Shown here in pieces: positions 13,195 through 24,130 of a stretch of 64,000 bases of DNA. A program made the position numbers and the translations under genes. The DNA is from Berghia stephanieae. Lineage: Eukaryota; Mollusca; Gastropoda; Nudibranchia; Aeolidiidae. The DNA lies in contig CM067444.1 in assembly GCA_034508935.3 (NCBI GenBank), positions 84,248,793 through 84,312,792 on the forward strand, in the 5' to 3' direction. Each line of letters opens with the position of its first letter. Position 1 is the stretch's first letter. Below the pieces are notes generated by a model, which made no database searches, had not been told where the DNA came from, and was given only the letters and a program-made list of their open reading frames with translations.

Positions 13195-13764
13195 ATTAAA
13201 ATGCTACTGCGTCAAGGAACATACAGAAGGCCTGCCAAGGTTGTTTCTGCAATCTACAAATGTTTCGGGCATGTTGCAGAATCGTTTCGTTTTTGTTCTT
13301 GTATTTCTTCTTTGTCTTGAGGAGAAAGCGGCTCAATTATCTTTTTTCTTGCAGATGAAGTAAAGTTAAGAATTCAGATGACCAGCAAAAAAAACTAAAC
13401 AAAGAGCATCCGTTTGGGTTCCAAATGAAATATCCTCTTTTATATCAAAAATTCGCCAAAAACCCTTCTTGTCAATCTTCCAACATACAATCATAAATTA
13501 CAGAGATATCATTATGTCAAAGATTGTTTGTCGGAATCTGTTACAAAGAAACATAGCAAATTGCGCCAAATTGTATTTAAAGACATACGATTATAATAGG
13601 CTTCGCGAATGTGTGTTGGTAACACTGAGCCAATGAACAAGCGCGCGAACCAAGAACCATGGTGACACTTAGCAAAGAGGCATCCACAAACGATAAGACA
13701 GAGAAATGGGGAATCCCCTTGACAGCCACGCACTGTGCACGCAGCGAATGAAGTATATATAGAA

Positions 13765-13848
<84 letters not shown>

Positions 13849-14240
13849 CGACCTGACTATAGTAATAGTAATAGACTAAGATATGCTTCGATATTGTCTT
13901 CCACTGTTTTTTCCCCGTGATTTTTTTATTTCAATTTGGGCTAAAAAAAATATAATTTTTGCATACCGGAGCAAATTTCTTAAAATTTATTAATGTCTAA
14001 CATTATGTCCTTGAGGTAGACAATAATGGATTGTCTGATTTTAGGCAAATGCCTGAGAATTTACAGGCCTATGTAGTAATTATCAATTATTATGTAAGAG
14101 GCCCTTAAAATTATAAAAACACCAAAATAATGCCGGCAATTTTCTGAAATTATTCAATTTTTTAAAGAATATTTGATATTTAATTAAATAATAAAATGAA
14201 GTAAGAATTATTAATGTGACATTTTTGTCTTATTTAACAG
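13195..14240. other. no gene seen
   Basis: Holds the GA array at 13760-13846 and an orphan hAT-like right end (GAATTTACAGGCCTA) near 14057-14071. Confidence 0.45.
13760..13846 (+). repeat. (GA)n microsatellite
   Basis: About 87 bp. Confidence 0.95.
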
Positions 14241-14506
14241 AGGACATACTATTCACAATGCCAAAAGTGAAAAAATGGTTTATTATTTAAAAGTACAGTT
14301 CTGAAACTACATGAAGCTGGGTGGGCAGAGAAAGAAATATCAAGAAAGAGGATGAGAGGAAAAGAAAAAATGAGAGAGTAAAATACACATACACACATAC
14401 ATGAGAGGAAGAGAGAGAGAGAAAGAAAGAAAGAAAAAGAGAGAGGAGCGAGAGGACTGCTTGTGCATTGAGAGGGTGGAAGGGAAACAGAGTAAAGATT
14501 GAAGCC

Positions 14507-16051
14507 CGGACCTGCCAACCTTTGAAATATGGAATCAGGGACACCCTATTGCGATTGCGCCTGAATGCTGTGGCCAACTGCGTGGTGGTTGAAGCAAACA
14601 GAAGTCATACAACTTAACTGAAAATTTGTATTCTTATATATACTGCATGGAAAATACAGGCAACCAAAAAATAGGAGAAAAAAGAAGAAGAAGAAAAAGA
14701 ATAGGGGAAGGAGGGAGTAGAGAGGAGGAAAAGATAATGGAATCTTAAATACCTATAAGTAATTATGTACAACAAGATGTCAAAAGATATCTATATACAA
14801 TCACAGGGATAAATCTAGTTGTGAGAGGAAGCAAGAAGATGCTCTCTTGTTGCCCTCTTGCATCTTCTCAAAACTTCATCTCCAAGGGTCATATCCGGTG
14901 AGGAGTTTATCTTTGAGACCTATAGGGATTCAAAAATTCAAGGGTCTTTGTGGACATGGAGGACCAAGCTTCAATTAATTAAGATCTTTCTTACAACACT
15001 GACAATTCTCTCCGAATCTGCATTGCTATGAGGAATTCAAAGCACTGCTAACAATAATTTACAAAGATTAGGAAACAGCAGTCTGTTGTCAATGTCACTC
15101 CTCAAAGAAGAAATTTTCGTTAACTTCCTTGTTTCTTTTTTCAATTTCAGGGGTGGATGGAAAGGACTGAAAATCCTTAAACTCTGAGAGTATCTTCACT
15201 TTCTTCTTCTTCTTCTCGGTTCCATGCCTGGTCCAGGCTTCGGATACTGCATGAATTATCTCTCTCCATTCCTCCCTGTCTCTTGCTTTTTCAAACAGCT
15301 CTTGGATTGTTAGGTTGGTGAAGCCCTTCAGTTGGTCTATGAGTGTTTTTCTTTGTCTCCCCCGGGCGCGTTTACCAGGTATTTTTCCACAATTTGCCAG
15401 GTATTCATTCTTATCTTTCCTTACTAAAATGTCCGAAAAAGGATTGTTGTCGATCCGCTATTAAGGGCATTAAAATTAGTTTCCTTTGTTGGTATGTTTG
15501 TTTTTAGCACTTCTTCGTTCGTTTTGTGTGCAGTATACGATATTCTCTGCATCCTTCTCAAACACCACATTTCAAAAGCTTCAATGTTCTTTTGTGTTTC
15601 TGCATTTGTAGTCCAGCTTTCGCATCCGTATAACAAGATTGGCCACACGTAGCACTTCAAGACTCGGAATCTAATCCCGAACGGCATCTGTTTGTTTTTC
15701 AAAATGTTTCCCAGGTCCATGAAGGCCTGTTTGGGTCAATGCCTTGAACTTTGAAGACAAGAAAGTCAATGAGCTAAATTCCCACTCTTCCCTTATACTG
15801 ATATCAAGGATAGCTCTTGCTATTTTAAGATTTTTCTACAAATCCTTTGCAAAATTCCCAAGATCTAGATCTTTGTCCAACAGCTGAAAAGGCCTAACCA
15901 AATTGCCCGACGTCTTAGAAAAAAAAATTGCATTTAAATTTCTTTTTTGCTGTTGTTGTTGTTTTTTTGGGGGATTTTTTTGTATTTTATTTTTATTTTT
16001 GTTGTTGTTGCTTTCCCCCAAAATTGAAATCAGGGACGGTTGGCAGGTCTG
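14507..16051. mobile_element. hAT-like element, 1.5 kb, 6-bp target duplication, with nested LINE piece
   Basis: Left end CGGACCTGCCAACC (14507-14520) and right end GGTTGGCAGGTCTG (16038-16051) are inverted repeats, extended inward by GGAATCAGGGACA against TGTCCCTGATTTC-like text. GAAGCC borders both sides (14501-14506 and 16052-16057). A LINE 3' end lies inside. No transposase was recognised. Confidence 0.7.
15180..15720 (-). mobile_element. LINE endonuclease-reverse transcriptase C-terminus (RTE-like)
   Basis: Reading on minus: the frame 15720-15424 holds RFRVLKCYVWPILLYGCESW, then EAFEMWCLRRMQRISYT and HKTNEEVL. A second frame (about 15370-15190) holds GRQRKTLIDQLKGF, DREEWREIIHAVSEAWT and a lysine-rich end. 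This is the typical end of the abundant endonuclease-RT proteins of invertebrates. A frame change separates the two parts. It lies inside the hAT-like element 14507-16051. Confidence 0.8.
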
Positions 16052-16359
16052 GAAGCCTTTATAAATGTGTGTGTGTATGTTTGTATGTGTGACAAGACAG
16101 AGAGAGTGAGGTAGATATATAAAGAAAGGGATGGAGGCGGAGCAAAGAATTGTAGGGATAGTTTAAGAAAGCATTTTATTTCAAAATAAGTCAAAGTCAA
16201 TCAATTGGAAACATATTGACCAATGAGATTGCAATTAAAGTAATGGGACTGGTCAAATCATTCATTGCATTGTTTCCGTTTTGAGTCAGATGACAGCTTA
16301 AGGGGGAGGGGGTGGGGCTTATTTTGTATTGACTTTTACATGAAAACATGTCATTATTC

Positions 16360-17275
16360 AACTCTCCTCTCCACAATTAATAAATAGAAGAAATTACAAA
16401 ATATAGACGACAAAAAACAAATTGATCTCCTGGTTCTAGACTGCTCTAAAGCTTTTGACAGTGTACCACACAAACAATTACTGTTAAAACTCATGCAAAG
16501 CGAAATTCTGAATATTGAGGGTAATGCAACAAATCAGTCAGAGAATATGGAACAACAACTGCAAAATCTTATTCTTTGGTTCAAGGACTGACTTTTCAAT
16601 CTAACGCAACAAGTTGTCATTGATGGAAACTAAAGCGAGAAATGTAATGTCTTATCAGGAGTACAACAAGGAACAGTACTTGGGTCTTTATGCTTCTTGA
16701 TATTTATAAATGACCTCGGAAACTAATTATCTCCACAAACAAGGCTTAAACTGTTCTCTGCGGTACTCTTTGATGTATACAACACTCATCGCCTTTACGC
16801 AAAGCCGCCTGTCCATAAATCAAGAGATGATCTCCTAACTGTTCACAAGCCAGCTGTCAAATGATTGGATAAGAATCTCAAGATCTCATATAATAAGGTA
16901 AGTTTTGGCAAGGTGATATCCTCCCACACGTCATCGGACAGAACTTTCATTGCGTTATATCATATAAGCTCCGCCTCCTCTTTCTATTCCGGAGTGACGA
17001 GATTAGACAAGAGGACACGAGAAAATATTGATCACGTGTTCATTCAGTCGATCGTTTGGTGAGCTTCGGCGTCCAACTATAACTTGGTATTGTTACCTTA
17101 CACAAAACCATCAACGACTCAAAACTCACCAATCATCATCCCATAAAAAGCAAATCAGATAGGTACACTGCACGTAGATACAATGTATCATACATACAAC
17201 CATTTACAAGAACAGACACATACAAACACAGCTTTTTCCCACGAACAAAAAATTACTGGAATGTCCTGCCATAAT
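16360..17275 (+). mobile_element. LINE fragment (RT palm and C-terminus), possibly the same copy as 10990-11747
   Basis: QIDLLVLDCSKAFDSVPHKQ (about 16420-16478) and VLSGVQQGTVLGSLCFLIF (about 16648-16705) are RT motifs of CR1/jockey-type LINEs. The C-terminal part reads YNVSYIQPF, then YKHSFFPRTKNYWNVLP (about 17220-17270). Multiple stops make it a pseudogene. The start follows directly on what is missing from the 11-kb fragment, in the same orientation. Confidence 0.8.
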
Positions 17276-17367
17276 GTCTGGACATAACAAATGTTGAATG
17301 CTTGAAAACTTTAAACAGTATTGAATGCATTTGCCAGTCAAAGTAATCTGTGACTGTTACAGTTACC

Positions 17368-18441
17368 CAGGCCTGTAAATGGTTGGTGAAAAAATTGTCG
17401 GAACTTTTTGAACACGCGAAAATAGACAACAGGACAAAAATATGGACACAACACAGATATGACACGTCAATTGACTAGTCAAATCATGTCACTTTCCCCA
17501 ACTTATTTATAAAGAGGTCCTTATTTTATGGTATCCAAAAAAAAAAAAATCCCAATTATTTGAGGTCCCAGGTCTGAGTTAGTTGTAAAATGAAAGGAAG
17601 AGAACAATTCCTACCCTTTTGAAGGATGTGTATCTAGATGTCTAGTGCTCGACACTGGAAGCTGCGTATCTTCGCTCCTGTTTGTGTTAAATGTTTACGC
17701 TGATTCTTTCATTTATTTGGATTAATTCTTATAGAAGAAGAAGAAGAAGAAGAAGAAGAAGAAGAAGAAGAAGAAGAAGAAGAAGAAGAAGAAGAAGAAG
17801 AAGAAGAAGAAGAAGAAGAGGAGGTGGTGCGGTGGTGTGCGAGCTTTCAAAGAAAAATAATTATTTCGCATTAATTTTTTTCCGTCTCACATCGGGACGG
17901 AACCAAAGAAATATAGAGACTGAGAAATAAGAACCGGAGATATGCATGTGTGCTGGTAGCAAAATAGAGAGAAACCTTCCAGTCCGGATCGACACACTTC
18001 TGTGTGTGCGTTATTTACTGACTAGGTGTGTGTGTGTGTGTGTGTGTGTGAAGACGACTTGCGCGAACTTCGCTACCTCTCTCTCGCGGGCTATGGCACA
18101 GTAGTCAGGCAGTGAATACATAAACGTCTAGCAGAGTGTGTAGGTGGCATGATAATATTATTGCTAACTGATAGACGGCAGGCATGTTTTGTCTTTGATG
18201 CGACAAATAAAAAGTTTTTTTGTTTTGTTTTTTTAAGTCGGCATTTGAAACGGAATAAAATCTAATTTTTTCGAGGAACGAAATAAAAGTCTTTTTATTT
18301 TTTATTTGTTCTAGTTCTGTTCTTTGGCGTTATGAATTTTATTTTTACTATTATCTTTTATTTTTTTATTTTTTTTTAGCACTTATAGAGCAAAATCGTA
18401 CTGTCGGAAATCCGACAATAGACTGAAGATTTACAGGCCTG
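17368..18441. mobile_element. hAT-like element, 1.07 kb, containing an (AAG)n array
   Basis: CAGGCCTGTAAAT (left) and ATTTACAGGCCTG (right) are inverted; GTTACC and GTTACT flank them (five of six bases agree). A TTGTCGGAA word is found near both ends. A similar right end (GAATTTACAGGCCTA) stands at 14057-14071 without a partner. Confidence 0.6.
17734..17822 (+). repeat. (GAA)n microsatellite
   Basis: About 29 units. It gives a poly-arginine frame that is not a gene. GAA arrays can form triplex DNA. Confidence 0.95.
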
Positions 18442-18449
18442 GTTACTGT

Positions 18450-19440
18450 TCCCTGTTTTGATTGGACTGTATTAGAGCATTTATAGTGATGGGCCTGTGG
18501 GGCCTTTTGCAAATACAAGCCATTGAATTATTGAAGATTGAAGATAAAGTAATGAATGAGACTCAAACTGTGAGTGAGTCAACTCGTAGGCATTAGTCAT
18601 TAACACAAACAGCACGATTAGGGCAGGCCTACTCATCATAATCATATATAATATAACAGATATATCTTTTGACTCAGTTCGGAAATAAACAGTAGTTCAA
18701 AGGAACAGTTAGATTAACATTAACCGTGAGTAATGGTTGTAACGTGTCTGTGTTTGTGAGTGCGTATGAGTGCGTGGTGTGTTGTGTGTGCGTCAGTGAC
18801 GATTAAAAAAATAACAAAGTAAAAGTAGAACAACGGGTAGTGTCGTCGTAGGCCCCAAGCCCTATTGTTTTGGAATGAGAATGAATTTTCCGAATTTTCT
18901 TCAAGTTACAATTATCATATTTCATATATTGTGCCTCTAAATTTACAACTGAAACGAATTTCAAAATAATAAATCAAAAGATGTGTCCCATCGGAGTCAC
19001 TGACCAAAAACAAGTCTAACAATACAAGTACAAGAGGGAGAATGAGAGAATGGAAAAAGTGGGCAGGGCCCAATTTTTACACAGCAGTCGACATCACTTA
19101 CCGCTTTCAAAGCAGCCAAACGATCTTTCGTCATGATGGCATGCAGTTATTGAATTATTCAGTGTGAATGCTAAGTGAAATATCCGAAAGAGTCTGCATT
19201 ACTCCAAAGCACACAGAAAAACAAAAGTATCCTTCATTTTCACAAATTAGATCACTGAATCAATACAATTTTCATATCTAGCAACTGGTGACTATTCCCT
19301 GACACTGAACTGCGCAAGACAAAAAAAAAAATTATTGAATATCCTGTTTCCGGTTTCTGAATAAATTTGCTGCAACGCCATCTAGAAAAATATGGGTATC
19401 CTTTTGGATCCTTTCCCTCACTGGGCGTTGCAGTGGTGAG
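18450..19440. other. no gene seen
   Basis: Unrecognised; short (GTGT) stretches near 18750-18790. Confidence 0.45.
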
Positions 19441-19444
19441 GTGG

Positions 19445-19446
<2 letters not shown>

Positions 19447-19517
<71 letters not shown>
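19447..19517 (+). repeat. (GA)n microsatellite
   Basis: About 70 bp. Confidence 0.95.
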
Positions 19518-19636
19518 GACAATAGTGCCACTGTGAGCGCCAGTCACATCAGAATATCTTCAATACTATCTTTCCACTCTGTGTTTCCCGTTGTCGGACA
19601 ACCATATAATATAAATGTATATTCATTAGAAAGTAA

Positions 19637-20456
19637 CAACAAGATATGAAGTGAGTAGAAAAGTGCCAGAAGACAATAGAGAATTAAAAATTTTTTCGCG
19701 GCGGTGGTGGGGTTTGAACCTGCGACCTTATTGGTACGACAACTCCGCCTGGCAGGTGAGAGCGTGGCTCTACCGTGTGAGCTATCCACGAACACAAAAT
19801 ATTCGTTTCAAACCCAAAGTCATTTCTAGATCCCTCTCTCACCCACTTCTTGAGATCGCCGATTCGTTCACCACCATCGCGAAGTAATTTTGACCAGCAG
19901 TTAAGCTTAATAGCCAATATTCTCATCACAAACATATAACATAGAAACGATTGAGACATTGAGTATGCTCCGGTGTATGGGGTGAATTTTTAATTCAGAA
20001 AAGTGAGTGGAGCAGGCACTTATGTTGGTAACAACAAGATATGAAGTGAGTAGAAAAGTGCCAGAAGACAATAGAGAATAAAAAATTTTTTTTGAACATA
20101 CTCAATGTCTCAATCGTTTCTATGTTATATGTTTGTGATGAGAATATTGGCTATTAAGCTTAACTGCTGGTCAAAATTACTTCGCGATGGTGGTGAACGA
20201 ATCGGCGATCTCAAGAAGTGGGTGAGAGAGGGATCTAGAAATGACTTTGGGTTTGAAACGAATATTTTGTGTTCGTGGATAGCTCACACGGTAGAGCCAC
20301 GCTCTCACCTGCCAGGCGGAGTTGTCGTACCAATAAGGTCGCAGGTTCAAACCCCACCACCGCCGCGAAAAAAAAATTTATTCTCTATTGTCTTCTGGCA
20401 CTTTTCTACTCACTTCATATCTTGTTGTTACCAACATAAGTGCCTGCTCCACTCAC
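19637..20456. mobile_element. inverted pair of tRNA-type SINEs flanked by one 15-bp target duplication
   Basis: TTCATTAGAAAGTAA occurs at 19622-19636 and 20457-20471. Between them, about 330 bp (19637-19966) recur inverted at about 20097-20440 with near-perfect identity, separated by a loop of about 130 bp that repeats one end again. Each arm carries a tRNA-like head: A box TAGCTCACACGGTAGAGC and B box GGTTCAAACCCC (right arm about 20280-20360). The identical long frames on opposite strands are by-products of this symmetry. Confidence 0.8.
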
Positions 20457-20506
20457 TTCATTAGAAAGTAAAGATAAAACCACAATTTACCAGATAAAAG
20501 AGTGTG

Positions 20507-21081
20507 TATAGATAGTATGCGCTTGGCTAAGAAGCTCATAACATTGCCATCCGGAAGTATAACGGACCAACACACAAAACTGTGTGTAACAATGAACTTT
20601 TATAATGTGGTTGATACAGTTTAGTGAGAATCACTCACAAACGCGGATGGCAAAATACAATAACAAAGGCTTGAGTGACGTCATCTTCGTTCTATCTATA
20701 GATAGTGTGCGCTTGGCCAAGGAGTTCACAACATTGCCATCCGGAAGTATAACAGACCAACACACAAACTGTGTAACCATGATCTTTTATAGTCTGGTTA
20801 ATAGATAGAATGCGCTTGGTTAAGGAGTTCACAATTCACAACATTACCATCCGGAAGTATAACGGACCAACACACAAACTCTGTGTAACCATGAACGTTT
20901 ATAGTCAGGTTAATACAGTTTAGTGAGAACAACTCACAAACGCGGATGGCAAAAACAATAACAAATGCCTGAGTGACGTCATCTGCATACTATCTATACA
21001 GTTTAGTGAGAACAACTCACAAACGCGGATGGCAAAAACAATAACAAAAGCCTGAGTGACGTCATCTTCGAACTATCTATA
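20507..21081. repeat. array of short TIR elements (TATAGATAGTATGC family)
   Basis: Four part-copies in tandem. The 14-bp end TATAGATAGTATGC (20507-20520) is mirrored by GCATACTATCTATA near 20986-20999. Each copy carries ATCCGGAAGTATAAC and GAGTGACGTCAT, the latter with a CRE-like TGACGTCA. Diverged relatives lie at 1860-2030, 5265-5535 and 22505-22765, and inverted part-copies at 1430-1512 and 5815-5880. Confidence 0.7.
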
Positions 21082-21084
21082 CAT

Positions 21085-22200
21085 ATTGTTTCGAAGAAGA
21101 AAACGCCACTCTCTGCTACCGGCATGAGTCACCATCTGTTTTCTGACCAGTTATATACCTGTAGAACTTATATGAACGCTATATTTGGAATGACTTCTGA
21201 TTTTTATTTTAAATCCCTTACCATTCTTTTTGTTGTAGTTGTTATGATTTTGTTATTGATTGTCATGATAACGATGGTTGTTGTGGTCAGTGGCGGCTCG
21301 TATGAGGCACATGAACAGCTCAACATTTTCGTTGAGTAAAGTCATGCATGCTTTTCTGCATAGCATTCGGTTTTTCTCTCCGTTTAAGTTTGCAGTTTGC
21401 AGTCAATTATTATTCCCCAGAACATAGTATTATGGTTTATTGCAGCTTCTTTTATTTATTGGATGCGTTTGTTTTTTTGTTTTGTTCTGTTTTTGTTTTT
21501 GTTTTTTGTTTGTTGTAAGGAGTCCAATAGACTGAAATAAAAATATTTTGGAGAACTTTGCAATCGTCTTGACCTTTAATTTTTTAAAATGTAATATGAT
21601 AGGTGCAGTTAGTCTGATTCCATTACATCTCAAAAAAAAATAATAATAAATAAATAAAAGGTTTGGGCTGCCAAATTCGGTCCATTTGTGTAGTTTTCCC
21701 GAAACTCCAATTTATTTGATATCATTCGAGGCCTTGATGGTCGACCTCATCAAAAGCTTTGGAGAAATCAAGGAGAAGGCTACCTAATTACTCGATCTGA
21801 CTTCATCACATTGTTGTTTATTACCCCGCTGTGTTAGTATTGTTAAATTATGACCGTAAATGTTATGGTGACCCAGTTCAATAACAGTTAAGCTGGATGC
21901 AGAGCGCGGAACGTTATTTTCAAGGGTAACGGTCAGCGGTCATTAATATTTCTATTAAATGACAACCTACCTTCACCTACAATTGTACGTCATATTGAAG
22001 GTGAAGGTCAGCGATCTTTAATATATTTTTAGTGTGATTGGCTACTTTCTATTAGAGCATGCAAAAGGGATGCTATTTAATGCACGGTTATCAGATAGCT
22101 GCATCTTTTAATAGTTATATTATAATAATATTATGACGATATACCCAACCTGTAAACATTTGTTCTATTCATGATCCTGCCAGACAGCTATGTCATGATA
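21085..22200. other. no gene seen
   Basis: Apart from the LINE scrap at 21722-21793, GAAGGTCAGCG-type words repeat near 21925 and 22000. Nothing coding. Confidence 0.45.
21722..21793 (-). mobile_element. short LINE reverse-transcriptase scrap
   Basis: The minus strand reads LGSLLLDFSKAFDEVDHQG, the second RT motif of CR1/jockey-like LINEs. Only about 70 bp remain recognisable. Confidence 0.65.
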
Positions 22201-22262
22201 GAATGTTGTTGGTTTTTTGTTTGTTTGTTTTTTTTTTTTTTTTGTTTTGTTTTTTTTTTAAA

Positions 22263-22430
22263 CCATTAGAGCCATTAAGAACATGGAGCTGATGTTTACC
22301 TCGGTTTCTATAGCATGAAACGGACAATAGCAATTGATTGCTAGCTTGTGGATAGGACGCTAGCTATCGCAAAGTCCTCTTCACCAGATCGAATATATCC
22401 AACTACCAAATCACTACTGCTTTAACAGGG
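22263..22430 (-). repeat. SINE family C, body only
   Basis: Matches 27706-27880 (CGGTTTCTATAGCATGA, CTAGCTATCGCAAAGT) in the same orientation. The tRNA head is replaced by a poly-G run. Confidence 0.7.
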
Positions 22431-22504
22431 GTGGGGGGGGGGGGGGGGGGGCAAGGGGTGGTCACTAATTCCATATTTAGATTGGTCACAAATCTACTGG
22501 TTAA

Positions 22505-22765
22505 AAAGACACCTAGATAACCATGCAAACAATGGCGGTGATTGGTAAACATAACAAACTACACAGGTTATACTATCGGTAGTATGTGTCTAAATAAAAT
22601 ACCCACTGTTCTCCTGTTTGATCAAGAGAACCAACACATAAAATTATGTTTAAACTTAAACTTTATAATATGATCGAGAAAATTGTGTGATAACTAGCCA
22701 CCCATTTAGCGGTATAAAAACAATAACAATGATCGGACAGAGGTTGGTTTCATTCAAGTTATTGT
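22505..22765 (+). repeat. third diverged relative of the same family
   Basis: AACAATGGCGGTGATTGG, ACACATAAAATTATG and AACAATAACAATGATCGGAC match 5265-5535 in order. Confidence 0.5.
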
Positions 22766-22769
22766 TTAT

Positions 22770-23330
22770 AAACAACCAACTATGTTTGTCCGACCACGTG
22801 TGAAGGTGTGTCACAAATTCCATGTTTTGATTTGTCAAAAATCTACTGCTTAATTCCACGGAGCTTGTTATTTTGGAGACGGAGATATATTTTTTTGAAT
22901 TTAATATCTTATATATTATTTCGTTCACTTATCGTAGAATTCTTTCCCAATGTTAAAGCGCAACCGTTTATATAAATTTTAAGAAATTGAATGGATTCAA
23001 AATAATGAGATGAACCACAAACTGGTATCGATTCAATGCAAGTACTCCAACCTCATTGTCATACTAGTTAAGCGGAAAGCTGACACACAAACCTCATGCT
23101 AAAAATGATGGCGTCTTTTTTCGACGGGATTTGACGAAACATATTTGATTTTTCGACAAAATCATCACGATTTCTAATCAATTGTATAATGAATGCACAC
23201 AAACAATCTTTATGTCAATTGTAAATACCGGTACATTTTGGTTACGATTGTTTCAGTGGTTTCGGGGCCTTAGTATTGCTAAAATTAAAATTTGCCAAAT
23301 ATAATAATATTATATTATAATAAGATGACT
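22770..23330. other. no gene seen
   Basis: Unrecognised AT-rich DNA before the trinucleotide array. Confidence 0.45.
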
Positions 23331-23454
23331 GTATGTATCTTCATGGGACGCTTCAATTCGCTTGTAATATTATCAGTAAATATTATTGTATAAAACGTTG
23401 GCCCAGATGTGTACTTATCATCAAGTTCCTACATCTGTTAGTTCACGTTGGTAC

Positions 23455-23963
<509 letters not shown>

Positions 23964-24107
23964 GGCCTCTTTGCACATTTAGATTATTTAAATTTCACAG
24001 TTGTGTCCCTTGCCTTGAAATAATGATTTCCGGTAACAACTTCTGCTGGCCTCTTAGCTACAGTTCACCCACTGTTGTTCCCACTTCGCCGAAAAAGGAA
24101 ATATTTC

Positions 24108-24130
24108 AATAAAGATAACAATGGCGGCGA
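24108..24130 (+). promoter_or_regulatory. ATGGCGGC motif at the UBE2L3 start codon (possible YY1-type site)
   Basis: The start codon lies in AACAATGGCGGC, which contains the ATGGCGGC core of the YY1 motif often found at translation starts of housekeeping genes. One of the flanking A positions is off consensus. No TATA box was seen in the preceding 100 bases. Function is inferred only from motif and position. Confidence 0.35.

Noticed and set aside
17691-17930. Poly-arginine frame
   Set aside because: Translation of a (GAA)n array with no homology.
19684-20464. Two near-identical protein frames on opposite strands
   Set aside because: They arise from the inverted SINE pair and have no protein-like composition; the tRNA-like head lies inside them.
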